From NCBI GenBank assembly GCA_951217055.1, contig OX578276.1:10308580-10372579 (forward strand): a stretch of 64,000 nt of DNA, read 5' to 3'. Made by a program: the position numbers and the translations under genes. Positions 11,337 to 22,082 of the stretch are shown in pieces (within the stretch, counting starts at the first letter, position 1; each line of letters begins with the position of its first letter). Source of the stretch: Gerris lacustris. Taxonomy: Eukaryota; Arthropoda; Insecta; Hemiptera; Gerridae. A model generated the notes under the pieces. That model was not told the origin of the DNA. It worked only from the letters and a program-made list of their open reading frames with translations, and did not search any database.

Positions 11337-11390
11337 GTTAAACCCTGATGATGTGTACATATTACACCAAACTAGTTGGTTAATCTATCC
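11337..11390 (+). ncRNA. Degenerate type I hammerhead ribozyme motif in PLE tail
   Basis: CTGATGA core at 11345-11351. Stem II is GTGT (11353-11356) pairing with ACAC (11364-11367). Then CAAAC at 11368-11372 where an active hammerhead has GAAAC. A minimal stem III, C72-G75 with a two-base loop, is followed by the UU of the cleavage triplet. Stem I has GGTT (11378-11381) pairing with AACC (11341-11344). Type I hammerheads with minimal stem III are established components of Penelope-like elements. The G12-equivalent base is C, so cleavage is probably lost. Confidence 0.65.
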
Positions 11391-11992
11391 GTACCTCACT
11401 AATTATAAGCCTAATTTTATTATATTCGTAACCCCCCCTGAAGGCACAAAGAAAAAAAAAATTCATAATAAAGGGGATACAACTTTATCTCTCTCTGTTT
11501 GCGCCGCTGATAAAACGTCCGTTTATAAATACGAGAATAAGTATGTTGCACTCGACTCCGTTATATCGATCCCTTAGGACGAGAGAATGGAGGATCGATA
11601 TATCTCATCAATAAACCGTCAGTTGCATAGCGAACTCAGAGGTGAGAGGTCACGTCCTCAGCTGCCCCGCACCCTACATCTCCGTCGAGGCTTCGAGAAC
11701 CTCTCGTTTATTTAGTTAGGTACACTTTACATACACACACACACACATTCAGATAGGTTTGTTTTTCCCGCTTTCACAGGTACATGGTTAGGTCACTACA
11801 CAATTAATTCCAGACTCTGTTACGCCCTGGTATCGGTATTCGTCAGAAGCCAGACGTATTATCAGGTACTCTCTCCATGTAACATGCCGTATTAGCGTAG
11901 CGCCTTTTCCGTTAACTTACCCGTTAAACCTACAGTCTATACCAAATTTTAATTCCCGTTCCGTTTACCGCAGGCTTAAGCCCAACCACTCT
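11391..11992. other. Unassigned segment with CT-rich and (AC)n stretches
   Basis: Moderate-GC sequence including a 74-codon open frame (11353-11577) with no recognisable protein, an AC run at ~11733-11747 and CTCTCTCT at the end. It could hold part of an LTR or a 5' region of an element; I could not identify it. Confidence 0.35.
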
Positions 11993-12043
11993 CTCTCTCT
12001 CTTTCTCTCTCTCTCTATATATATATATAGGTGTGTGTGTGTG

Positions 12044-12129
<86 letters not shown>

Positions 12130-12135
12130 TATATA
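11993..12135. repeat. Compound microsatellite (TC)n-(TA)n-(TG)n-(TA)n
   Basis: A CT run, a short TA run, GTGTGTGTGT, then a long TA run broken once by G at about 12111. The TA run is nearly 90 bp. Such tracts are replication-slippage products and frequent assembly trouble spots. Confidence 0.97.
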
Positions 12136-12530
12136 ACACATCTTTTAATGTTTGAAATAATAATAATCAATGACATTATTATAACACACAATCAATAAAC
12201 ATTATTTTAATTATCAATAAGACATTATAATAATCATCTGATAAAAGTAATTTCATCTACATATTTTATTTACATTTTGTTACTATCAATTGTTACAAAT
12301 GTCGAGTAAATAAATATATGAGTAAATTATAAGAATTGAGTATTTTATCGAGTATTCTATAAGAAGACATAAATAGTATATAATATACAGAAAGATAATA
12401 AGGTCTGGCACAGCCTCCACAGCACAGAGCACTACGCCCTAATTAGTGGAGGATGTTCCGCAAGATTATTATACCACTGATGATGACTATACAAATAATA
12501 TTAAGCTTATTTAATAGAAGTTTGTAATAT
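12136..12530. other. AT-rich region
   Basis: AT-rich, with one GC-richer spot (12400-12450) containing CCTCCAC / GTGGAGG inverted arms, and CACTGATGATGAC at 12475, which looks like the CTGATGA part of a PLE tail but lacks the following GAAAC. Confidence 0.4.
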
Positions 12531-12544
12531 TGAAATTATGTATT

Positions 12545-12735
12545 ATTTATTATATAAATGAATCATTAAAAGAAATCCTAGAATCGTATAAGATAGAACC
12601 ATCTGAAATATTAGTGTCGTTAGACGTACAGGCTTTGTTCACAAGTGTGCCCTTAACTGAAGTATACAAAATAGTCAGCAATGGGACAATATTGCTGGAC
12701 AAGAAGGAGTCCCAAATTCCCATGAGGCCCAATTC
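12545..12735 (+). pseudogene. Penelope-like reverse transcriptase fragment
   Basis: Short in-frame segment EPSEILVSLDVQALFTSVPL then EVYKIVSNG, the motif-A region of PLE RT, where VSLDV carries the first catalytic aspartate. The same block occurs at about 27925-27990 (ESLVSFDVKSLFKNVPL) in another PLE copy. The similarity stops near 12735, where unrelated GC-richer sequence begins. Confidence 0.75.
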
Positions 12736-12739
12736 CGGG

Positions 12740-12978
12740 TCCTATGTAAGTATGCCTCGCGGTGGTTGCGTGTGCACGTTCGTGCGCTATGGAAGTTGAG
12801 GCAGGATCCGATGCCAGGGAAAACACTCCGGAGCCTCGCCACACAGAGGTAGACCCAGCCCCTTGCTAGTCCTTGGGCCCCTGTACCAGGACGGTCCACT
12901 GGATAGCTCCGACGGAGTATACTGGGCTGCTGCGACCTGAGTGCTGTCGCCGACATGCCGTTATATGATGCTCTATCT
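12740..12978. other. GC-richer segment continuing across the hAT insertion to ~13850
   Basis: Left half of a sequence interrupted by the hAT element. After removing the insert and one duplication, a frame stays open through DMPLYDALSERDEEVLLFH (12950-13810). I do not recognise the product. It is probably part of another element's coding region. Confidence 0.4.
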
Positions 12979-13766
12979 CAGTGGTTTTCAACCGGGGTGC
13001 CGCGGCACACAAGGGTGCCGTAATAACACCTCAGGGGTGCCGCGAAATATCAAAGCTGAACTAATTGCAAAAAAACATGAAGTCCCATACTAATGCAGAA
13101 AAACTTAGTCTTCCTGTTTGCTGTGCTATAGAGAAGAAACTTTTTGGTGATGAAGCAGAAAATTCATCGCGAAGTTCTTATTGGAAAAACGATCAATAGT
13201 GATTTGAAAAATGTTCTAGATGCAGTGGTAACGATGGTAAATTATACAAAAATGAGAACACTTAAATCACGTTTATTTACCAAGGTTTGTGAGAAAAATC
13301 ATGTTAACCTTCTTCTTCACAAAGAAGCAAGATGGTTGTCCAGAGGCTAAGTTTTATCACGAGTGTATGAAATGAAATGCATTCTTCCTTTAATACTGAT
13401 AAACAACAAGAATTTTGTACGCTACTTTTAGATCATAACTGGTGCTCTAAACTGGCATATTTAGTTGATATATTTGAAGTTTTGAAAAAATTTAACACAA
13501 GCCTGCCAGGCAACCATGAGGATATTCTGTCGTCAACGGACAATATTAAACCATTGAAAGAAAAGTTTAACTTATGGCTCACCATATGTTAACCATATGG
13601 GTGATGTTACCATGTTTCTACATGTTGCTGCTTTGGGTTTATTATTTACATTTTTTTCACACTTTACTTGTTTAAAGAAATAAGGTTAAGTTAAGAAATA
13701 AGGGTGCTGTGAGAAACAATCGACCAAGTTGGGGTGCCACCATTAGAATAAGGTTGAAAAACACTG
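12979..13766 (+). mobile_element. Internally deleted hAT transposon (Buster/ZBED type) with 8-bp duplication
   Basis: Ends are CAGTGGTTTTCAACC and GGTTGAAAAACACTG (15 bp, one mismatch), flanked by a perfect 8-bp duplication CTCTATCT at 12971-12978 and 13767-13774. Inside, 13144-13592 encodes a piece of transposase: TRLF-like LKSRLFTKVCEKN, HKEARWLSRG, then after a stop and frameshift NWCSKLAYLVDIFEVLKKFN and DNIKPLKEKFNLW. These match the region between the catalytic core and the C-terminal domain of vertebrate-type Buster/SCAND3 hAT transposases. The N-terminal BED finger and the C-terminal dimerisation domain are missing, so the copy is non-autonomous. Confidence 0.93.
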
Positions 13767-13774
13767 CTCTATCT

Positions 13775-14870
13775 GAAAGAGATGAGGAAGTTTTGTTGTT
13801 TCATCCTTCTTTGCTTAGTCACTTTCAACACATGGAGAGTAGGTAAAAGCCGATTGTAATCGGAGAATGACTGGTACCGAAGTGGACTAGCCCCTTAAGA
13901 TTAGAAAAAGGTGACGGTTGAAGTGCGCCAGCCTCTTAGTTTAAAATATCTGAAAACTAATTCCATTTGCCAACAAGTATAAGGTAGCATGCAATTTCAC
14001 TTTTGCCGGCGAAGCAGGTCTCATAAGTGTATCGGATTTCTATACGACGGATGCGACGAGGTTTAGTAATGTATTAAATGACACTTCACTAATACTGATA
14101 GCAAAGTAATATTGCATGGTATTTCAGAGGCCAATTTCTTAAGGAGTTGGTAGCTTGCGCCATTAATGGGTCTTCTACTTATCCACTTTCGTTCCCATAG
14201 TCTGCTTGGTCTTGCAAGTTCCGAGTCCAAGAGTTCTTCGCTTTCAGACACCACAGCGTTTAATACTACTTTCAGTATTTCTTGCAATTGCAAGCGGGCT
14301 ATATTTCACTGAGCTGGTTTGATTGTACGAGAAAACCAATAAGATATCTGCGAGTAAACCAGCGTAGTGTAATTGGCCCTTAACAGAATGTGATCGGAGT
14401 AATGTAAACCCCTAAACAAAAACAGCATTTCGTCCCCTTGCATAACAGTAAAGAATAATGGTGTAATGTAACCCTTCATATACATATATAAAAAATTAAT
14501 AAATAAATAAAAAGGGACTGTTGAATATGCTTATATGACTATAAGACAACAGTATTTCACTCTGCGACTAATTAAGAAAGATAGGGGCTTGGTAATCCTA
14601 TATTATTTCAAATTAATCTCAGATTCTCCAACGTAACCTTATTATACTAATGGAGTATTGTACTATGGTTAACCATATTTTTACTAACCAGGTATAATGA
14701 TTATATGTAAACCTTCAAAATATAACTTTTCTCAAAGCCTCATGAGGATAATAATATATTGTCAGCAGCAATTCAGCTATTGGGAGTTTTCTTTTTTATT
14801 TACTACATACAAATATTCTATTAATATTGAAGGGATTCGTAACAAAACTGGAGGAGTATTATTTCTTTAT
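13775..14870. other. No recognisable gene or element
   Basis: About 1.1 kb without repeats or protein similarity that I can identify. Base composition is mixed up to ~14350 and AT-rich after that. Confidence 0.4.
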
Positions 14871-14888
14871 ATTGATTGACTTCCAGAT

Positions 14889-15159
14889 GCCAAGCAACCA
14901 AGAGAACTCCAATGAAATTAATAAGTATGCGAGATAGATTGACTGACTTGGATGTAACCAATAGAGTCGCTTCTTCAATTGGTGCTTTCCCTAATATAAT
15001 TGGGCAATCATCCAGTGTTACAGACTCGCCGACAGCTGTCTTTCTAGGGCAATTTATTAACGAGGAGTTAGGCCTGCACTCAGCAGAGAAATCAGCATCA
15101 GATGGTTTGCTCCTTCTACTTCATCATCTCCAAAAGTTTCAGCTTGTCCAATAAGGAAG
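14889..15159 (+). other. Unassigned open segment with splice-like borders
   Basis: A frame open for about 90 codons includes MRDRLTDLDVTNRVASSIG and LNEEL-like FINEELGLHSAEKSASDGLL. It is preceded by TTGACTTCCAG and followed by GGAAG/GTATAAGT, which look like an acceptor and a donor. No family was recognised. It could be an internal exon of a host gene or a transposon exon. There is no internal stop in the last ~75 codons. Confidence 0.35.
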
Positions 15160-15249
15160 GTATAAGTACAACCTATCTTTTTGTCTTCTTTAATTAAACT
15201 TTAACTTCTTCTTCAATACGTCATCAGATCCAATCTTTAGTAACATTAA

Positions 15250-16335
15250 GTCTAGCTTAGAGAAATTAGAACAACCACTCTATGAATTACGCAATGGTTT
15301 TATATATAGAAAGTGTAAAAATAAAATATTATTTTAAGTACCAACCTCTATGGAGTCTAATATTATAAGGTCTTGTCATGACGGTGTAGGTCATTGCGGT
15401 TGTGAAAAAACAGTGGAATTGATCACTAGAGCATATTGGTTCCCCAATATTAAAAATAAAGTTAAGGATTATATTAGTAATTGTCTGAAATGCCTTGCCT
15501 TATCACCCATGTCAGGCAAGCGTAAAGGATTACACTGAATACCAAAGGGCGAAATCCCTTTTAACACTCTTCATGTCGACCATGTAGGTTCATTAAATAA
15601 AACACGTTTAAAAAATCAATATATCTTTGTTATAGTAGATTCATTTACTAAATATGTCAGAATATATGCTTATAAAACAACAAATTAAGATGAAGTTATC
15701 AAACGCCTCAAGGATTATATCAGATCTTATAGTTATCCTTTGAGAATCATCTCAGATCGTGTTAGTGCTTTAACTTCTGCCAAATTTAAAGGTTTCCTGG
15801 AAAAAGAAAAAAATGTTAAATTAGTAAAAGTAGCTAAAGTTGCCCCTCTCACTAATGGCCAGGTGGAAATCATTAACAAATCCATTGTTCCTATGATAGC
15901 TAAAGCTACACCACTTCCCGGCAGAAGGGATGAAATTCTTCCTGATATACAGTTTTCTATTAGCAATACTTTTAATAAAGTCACTAAAACCACCCCTGCC
16001 TTATTATTATTTGGAATTAACCAAGCCAAACCCAAAAATGACCCTATAGTAGCTCACTTAGATATTATTACCCCCCCCCCCCCCCCCCATCTAGAAATTT
16101 TAAAACACTCAGTTCCCAAGCACCTGAAAACATTGTTAAATCTCAGATGTATAATTAACAATATTATGATAAAACTAAGAAACCTTCTACTATTTACAGT
16201 GTTGGTGATCTGATTTTAATTAGAAATGTTACCCCTTATAAAATTGTCAAGTGCTTACCCAATGATCGGTATTTTATCCAAGATATAGAAGTTTATCAAG
16301 TGTCACGTTTACATTATGAAGGAGTAGTCGAACCA
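15250..16335 (+). pseudogene. Ty3/gypsy integrase and C-terminal pol relic
   Basis: Contains the H2C2 zinc-binding module of integrase (NIIRSCHDGVGHCGCEKTVE ... CLKCLAL), then the DDE core: HVDHVGSL at about 15573, ISDRVSALTS at 15750 and GQVEIINKS at 15870, so all three acidic residues can be traced. The C-terminal part (VGDLILIRNVTP, YFIQDIEVYQVSRLHYEGVV) matches chromodomain-less Ty3/gypsy integrases of the mdg1-like group. Stops at 15538 and 15685 and a poly-C slippage tract at 16073-16088 with a frame change break it. RT and RNase H upstream are missing. Confidence 0.85.
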
Positions 16336-16344
16336 GGTGCAAAG

Positions 16345-17640
16345 AAAGCTCTGGTATCCAGGAGATGATGTCCCTTACAGTATCTTTGGAAAACTCCTGA
16401 AGGGGCTAATAAATATAAGGCTAAAAGAAATACTTGAGAATGGGAAATTGTCAGGAAACCAGTATGGCTTTCGAGAGGGCCGATTAACGACCCAGACTAT
16501 AGGGATGATCTTAAGCATTGATCTAAGAGAAAAGGAAAGATCTTAGGAAGCAGAAAGCTGTGCCTCATGGTTGCTTTGGATGTAAGGAATGCATTCAATT
16601 CAGCTCCGTGGAGGGATATAAGCAAGGCTGAATTTGAGTTGATTCCGCGGATTAACGTCGAGGTCAAGGGTCAGTTTTGTTGATTCCTGATCATAAAATG
16701 GTTATGTATTAGTTCATTCCCGATTTTCAATTTTTATGTATAAATTAATTCCTGTATTTACCTGATAAGTTAATCCTGTAAATAAACTATTTTTATAGTA
16801 TATAACAAACATAACGTTGTTTATTAAAGGTAAATTTTAGTTAGCCTGCACTAGGAGTCGACTTGTCTAGTAGTGAAATAATTCTTTTAAGACATATTTT
16901 ATTTTTTTAAATCATGGAATTTATTGAATGTGAAAAGATAGTCTATGATTTTACTTGATGGATTCAAATTTTGTTTTCACAAAAATTTAAAGATGAAATG
17001 AAGCGTTGGACGTGTTATAAATCTTCTTGCTAGTGCTTTTTACATAGTTAGACGTTAGACAAGAGCAAAAGACTTGTTAAAAGTAATACTAGTTATATAA
17101 CTATGAAAAAATTGATATTGCTCTACTAAATAGGCATGTGATTAGCAATATTTTAAAATTGCATCCATTATTTATTTTAAATTTTTAATCTTTTAATCGT
17201 AATTTTTTATTTCTTTAAGAATTGTTATATGATTTTTGTAGTTTTATAAAAATTTTGAAATATATTTTGTATTTTTTTTACTAATAAAATTTGATAAAAA
17301 AAAAAATTGTAATACTTAACAAAAAATAAAGATAAAATAAGAAAGAATTAAAAAAATAATAATTAAAAAATAACGGAATTAATTCGAACTAAATTGGGGA
17401 ATCAATTTGAAAATGTAATAAATTAATCCGGGAATAAACTAATAACTGACCTTTTTTGGTCGGGAATCAATTTAGCCAACAAGTAAGGATTAGGAATCAA
17501 TTCAAAATCTCCCATAAGCAATGCGCAAAGGAGGAAGGGTGTACCTACATATTTAGTGGGAGTGGTGGAAAGCTACCTCAGCAACAGAAGCCTGATAATA
17601 CCAGTGGTTCTAAAACCAACCACGAGGCTCGTTAGTATCC
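16345..17640 (+). pseudogene. Non-LTR (R1/I-like) reverse transcriptase fragment split by a MITE
   Basis: The left part (16345-16625) reads FGKLLKGLINIRLKEILE, GKLSGNQYGFREGRLTTQTI and, after a frameshift, LVALDVRNAFNSAPWRDIS, covering RT motifs 2 and A. The right part (17514-17640) resumes at LRKGGRVYLHILVG-like and VVESYLSNRSLIIPVVLKPT, the region after motif A. Removing bases 16626-17521 joins the two sides exactly, without a shift. The catalytic FADD box is not present, because BEL sequence begins at ~17640. Confidence 0.82.
16626..17513. mobile_element. 888-bp AT-rich MITE with 8-bp target duplication
   Basis: Flanked by ATAAGCAA at 16618-16625 and 17514-17521. The 21-bp ends GGCTGAATTTGAGTTGATTCC and the reverse complement of the right end (GGGAGATTTTGAATTGATTCC) agree at 17 positions. 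Several internal GGAATTAATTC / GAATCAATT copies surround both ends as subterminal repeats. No coding sequence. The 8-bp duplication suggests hAT, P or Merlin-type transposase; the ends do not show the usual hAT CAG start, so the superfamily is open. Confidence 0.85.
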
Positions 17641-17644
17641 CCCT

Positions 17645-19245
17645 AGACTTTTTAATAAGTTACCCTCTTTAGAAATTCAAAAATTTTCCGGCAAAATTAC
17701 CGACAGGCCCCGGTATAGAGACCTCTTCTGAAGCATAATCTCTAACAACCACCGGCTTGCCGGAGGGGAAAAGTTGCATTACCTTAAATCTATCCTTTCA
17801 GGTCAGGCAAGTGACATTATCAAAGATTTCACCCTTTCTGATGAAAATTTCGCACCTGCATGGAGACAATTGGTGGAAAGGTATGATTGTGAACGCATGT
17901 TGGCCACTAGTTATGTTGATGAACTTCTTAAAACTCTTTCGATTCCCGCTAAACCCATCCTAGATCATTTACAAAATTTCGTTACTAGAGTTACAAGTAA
18001 CATCCACGCCTTGAAAAGCATGAAAATACCTGACCTTTCCGATTTTTTGTTTTTTAGTCTTGCGTCAATTAGACCCGATAACCCGTAAAGAATTTGAGTC
18101 GGAGCATGGTACTAAATCTAAACCATCCCTTGACACTTTAATTAAATTTATAAAAACCCAATGTCGACTCCTAGAACTTACCGCTCCTTGTGCTAGCTCC
18201 ATTGTATCCTATAACAAAGAATCTCCTACAACTCTTAAGACAAATTTTAAACCTAGCAATAGTCGCACTAGAACTGTTTTGTCTACTCAATTAGATTTCG
18301 CCGATCAAAAACCCAACATACAGTCTAGTTCCGCAACCTCACCTGTTTCTGCTGCCCGTATTCAATGCGTTCAGTGCAAGAGTTCTCATCAGCTTTATCA
18401 TTGCCCTCAGTTTTTTTTCAATGTCTGTCCAGGACCGTCGTAAACCTTGTTAAACAAAATAGATTATGTTACAATTGTATGGGTAGCCATTCAGTTAAAT
18501 ATTGTAAGTCTGAACGCTCCTCTCATTGTTCAGCTCATCATCACCGCCTCCTTCATAGTATTTCATCCGTTAAACCCGCAAGCTCACCGCCTGATAGTAA
18601 AACCAGTTCTGGTACTGCGTCTGACCCTTCGCAATCCGCAGGGTCGACGCCGTCTTCATTAGGAATCCCTGCAACTACTCTTGCTACATGTCCCTCTATT
18701 GCTAAGTCTAACCATACAGTTTTGTTAGGTACTGCTCGTGCCTTAATTCTAAATAGTGCCGGCCAGTATATAAGTTTTCGTTTATTTATTAGTTGATTGT
18801 GCTTCCACCGCTTCATTTATAACTCAAAATATTTTTGAAAAACTTAGTCTTTCCGTTAAAACATGTGCTCAGACTCTTTCAGGTTTATCTAGTAATTTTG
18901 TGGGCACTAGTTCTGGTATTGTAGATTGCACAATTAAACCCTCCCATTTAAACCACCCACACATTCATGTTCAAGCCTTGGTAATAGATTCTATTCTGCC
19001 TAAAACCCCGCAAATTGATTTACCCGCTTCTGCTAGAAGTTTTGCAAAACGACGTACCTGATGTTTTATTACCTTTCCATATCCACAAATTAGTTTTTGT
19101 TGTGATATATCAAAAATGTACCGACAAACCCTTGTAGCTGACCCTCATTGTCTGTTTATGCATATTTTCTTTCGAGAAAACCCTGAGGACCCTCTTGAGG
19201 AATTCGAGCTCCGCACAGTTACTTATGGTTTTGTACTGTATAGTG
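17645..19245 (+). pseudogene. BEL/Pao gag-protease relic with a trailing RT piece
   Basis: LPSLEIQKFSGKITDRPRYR, then EKLHYLKSILSGQASDII and WRQLVERYDCERML are the DUF1759-type capsid region of BEL/Pao retrotransposons. Two zinc-knuckle-like blocks follow (CVQCKSSHQLYHCPQF and CYNCMGSHSVKYC) with a frameshift between them. A protease segment LIDCASTASFITQNIFEKL, read in a shifted frame at about 18790, has DCAS where an aspartic protease has DSGA/DTGS. A piece of RT (ENPEDPLEEFELRTVTYGF) occurs at 19150-19240 after a large deletion. It is broken throughout. Confidence 0.85.
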
Positions 19246-19319
19246 ACAGTACATGACTTGACATTACTTGTTTAGTTATATAATGTCAATCTAGTTTATA
19301 ATAATTTATAATTTGTAAA

Positions 19320-19572
19320 ATGTTAAATATTTATCTTAGTGGCGACGAGGAAAATTAAATAAAAAAAAGGCTTTGAAGAATTAGAATGAGTGAAGGACCA
19401 TCTATAACGACATCTGTAACGACGACAATGATAGGTTCCATTAGTGAATTTGATACCAATGAAGACTGGAGCATTTATCGAGAACGATTAGAACAGTTTT
19501 TTATCGCCAATTATATTCAGGATGACCGGAAGGTAGCTGTGTTACAATCATAGGGAAAAAAGCATACACCAC
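19320..19572 (+). pseudogene. Ty3/gypsy primer-binding region and gag start
   Basis: AGTGGCGACGAGGAAAATT at about 19339 resembles the LTR/primer-binding junction of insect gypsy elements. The frame from 19386 reads MSEGPSITTSVTTTMIGSIS then DWSIYRERLEQFFIANYIQD, a typical gag N-terminus. A TAG at 19551 and then an unrelated sequence cut it off. The preceding ~80 bp may be the end of a solo LTR. Confidence 0.7.
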
Positions 19573-20671
19573 ACTTGACGGGGTGCACCTATAACCCAAC
19601 TCTGGCTTCATCAATGAAACAGAGCTTGGGGCCGATGACCATAGCCATAAATCTCGCCCTTACTTCAGACAGCAAGTACCAACCAAACTGGGAAAAGGCC
19701 TTTATGCAGACGTTTAAACTTCTCCCTGAAGTCAGCATCATTTCTGAGGCCATAAAAGGGAAAAGGGCTATGGCATCGCCGGTGTTATGCCACTTTGGAG
19801 TGACAAGGAACTCAAATAAGGGGTCTCTACCTGTAGCATTCGTCGTCCACTCAGCGAAGCGGTCAAAGAAATACAACAAATGGGCCGCCGCGCCGGTACA
19901 AGAGAGGGTCCGATTCCCCTTGAAGCACTCCATGAATCCATCCTCAACATCGACAGTTCTGGCCATGGGATGTGGGAGATATGGAATTACTGCTCCCTGA
20001 GTCAAAGTTGGGTGATAAGGGGTGACCCCACCAAGATTGAAACCAGGATTGCCTCTGAGATGGTTCTCCACTCCACTTTTGGCACGCACAAAGAGGACTT
20101 AGGGCTATTAAGAGTATATGACGGGCCACCCTTTCTTAACTAGAAAAGAGATGGGGACTGCGCTCAAACAGAGAGGGAGCGTAGAAGGTACTGTCAAAGT
20201 AAAACTACCCAGATTCCAGCGAATCTGCAAGCTCGCAAGCGCAGCTTAAACATCTTTCTTGAAGGGTGGGATCGGGCAAATTGGAAGAAATGCAAGTATG
20301 TCGGCGAAGTGGAACCAGAGAGTGGATCTCGTTTCCCGTAGGCAGAAGCTGCCAACAGGAGTCTGCCGTAGGCAGTGACAGAGTCCAGATCGGCTCCGCG
20401 TTAACTGTTGTTTTTAAACTGTTAAATTGTATTTTTCTCAGAACTTTTAACATATTTATAAAGCTTGAACATTGCGCTTCCTTTTAGTGTTAATTGCGAT
20501 ACTGTTAGACCAGTGCTTAAGGTTTAAAATACAATTTTAATGTCATGGATTTTACATGTGTTTAAAGGAGTTAATTAATATATCAGTTGAATATAGATAA
20601 AGCGAGACCGTAACAGATAAGGAGATTACAATAATCAAGGAGGGAGAACGAGGCAGTGTTGAGTGCTTCGT
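19573..20671. other. Unexplained GC-richer block between gypsy gag and BEL
   Basis: About 830 bp near 50 percent GC (to ~20400) followed by 270 bp of AT-rich sequence. Long frames are open on both strands: 141 codons plus (19575-20000), 87 codons plus (19880-20143) and 166 codons minus (20089-19589). None resembles a family that I know. The three overlapping frames show low stop density, not three genes. It could be an undescribed element's coding exon or captured host DNA. Confidence 0.35.
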
Positions 20672-21230
20672 AGATTCTATTTTGCCTAAAACCCCGCAAA
20701 TTGATTTACCCCGCTTCTGCTAGAAAGTTTCCTACCGGCCTACAATTAGCTGACCCGGAATTTTATAAATCTCAAGAAGTATGTGTGTTGTTGGGTTGTG
20801 ATGTCCTCCCGAGGATTCTCTCTGTCAATGCTGTCCCCCCTCACTATTCAGAGATAGGTGTGATCTCTACAGTGTTCGGGCATGTAGTGATAGGTGCCCT
20901 GCCACAGGACTCAAACAATATCCACCGCTCTAATATCTCTTCTTTTTTAACCTATCAAAATTCTAATCAGTCTCCTAAGTCCGATGATGACCTTCATAAA
21001 AGTGTAGAACAATTCTGGGCCGTTGAAAATGTTTCATCCTCACCTGCCAGATGGTCGGTATATAGTAGAGATGCCTTTCTCATGTAATATTAATGATTTA
21101 AATTTCCCCGAATTCAGAGGTTGCTTTGCAAAGGTCTCATTCGCTTGAGGCGAGATTTCGCAAGAATGCTACTTTTAAGGACTGCGTTAAGTTCATGTCT
21201 CTTGGTTTAATATTGAAGGCGTGAGGTTAT
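20672..21230 (+). pseudogene. BEL/Pao second fragment (DUF1758-like protease to RT start)
   Basis: The first 58 bp repeat 18987-19044 (ATTCTATT.TGCCTAAAAC, AATTGATTTACCC) at high identity. Then LADPEFYKSQEVCVLLGCDV, TVFGHVVIGALP, HKSVEQFWAVENV and, after a frame change, EVALQRSHSLEARFRKNATF follow, in the order expected downstream of the protease in BEL/Pao. It is therefore the continuation of a second BEL copy or of the first one after a duplication plus insertion. Confidence 0.82.
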
Positions 21231-21636
21231 AGCGAGTGTGACGCGGGGCGGGGGTCGAAATATCAGTCCCCGTGCAGCCTTAACATTTCCTATACCATTC
21301 CTTAGTACCCCTTCCATAAGTAACATCGGGTCATATTTGAAATAATCGGAAAGGTAATTTTAAGAGAAACAATAATGATAATGAGTGTAATTTCACCAAC
21401 TGTGATAGGAAAGTCAGAATTTCAATAATTAACCTTAAAAGAGTCGTATTCGGACGCCATTTTGAAAAAATTCCGTATTTCTACCATTTATATTTTGGTA
21501 TACTTTTGATATTTTATTTAGGATACTTTTATAAAACGAATGCCGTTGGTTTCATCTTTATTCTAATTACTATTTTCAGGCGCCTATTATGCTGTTGAAC
21601 TTTCATAATGAGTAATTTTTTGTAACATTTCTTCAG
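21231..21636. other. Spacer; possible 5' intron of the P-element gene
   Basis: Begins with GACGCGGGGCGGGGGTCG and then turns AT-rich. It ends in a polypyrimidine stretch and acceptor (ATTTCTTCAG). No THAP zinc finger exon was found in it. Confidence 0.4.
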
Positions 21637-21763
21637 GTGATCTGGCATGACCGTTGACAGATTCCATTGGATCATCTGAGTTAGAAATGCAACCAGGTCC
21701 ATCTACTGAATTTTCTGGTGAGTGAACAGTTTTACATAGTAAATGAGCAAAAGTTAGTACTCT

Positions 21764-21966
21764 TATAGAAAAGGGCCCCCCTTTTTGTTTTTTATACAGA
21801 AGAGTTTATATCCCTTAGTCTAACTACCTATTAAGACAAATGGATATTCAGTCCAATATGCTTTGAGACAGAGGAATATCACACTTTTGCATAAAAAAAG
21901 TGTGTATTCGGTTGTCAGAAGGTTTATTAGATTAAAGAAAAGTGGGGGGCCTTTTTCTATAAAAGT
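21764..21966. mobile_element. MITE with GGGCCCCCC-type inverted ends
   Basis: TTATAGAAAAGGGCCCCCCT at the left and, reverse complemented, TTATAGAAAAAGGCCCCCCA at the right. The core (21790-21905: TTAGTCTAACTACCTATTAA, CAGTCCAATATGCTTTGAGA) is related to the core of another MITE at 46070-46195. It sits in the first intron of the P-like gene. The target duplication is unclear. Confidence 0.7.
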
Positions 21967-22082
21967 GCCCAAAAGTTATTAGTTGATAGTCAAAAAAATA
22001 TTATTAATCTTTTTGTTAGAAGTGAACAATAAATGTCATTATTATCTGTGAACCAATTTATTACTTACCTTCCATAACAATT

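Noticed and set aside
11930..12139. Minus-strand Ile/Tyr-rich ORF
   Set aside because: Translation of the (TA)n microsatellite.
12466..12535. Hammerhead core at CACTGATGATGAC
   Set aside because: There is no GAAAC or pairing stem II within reach; only half the motif is present.
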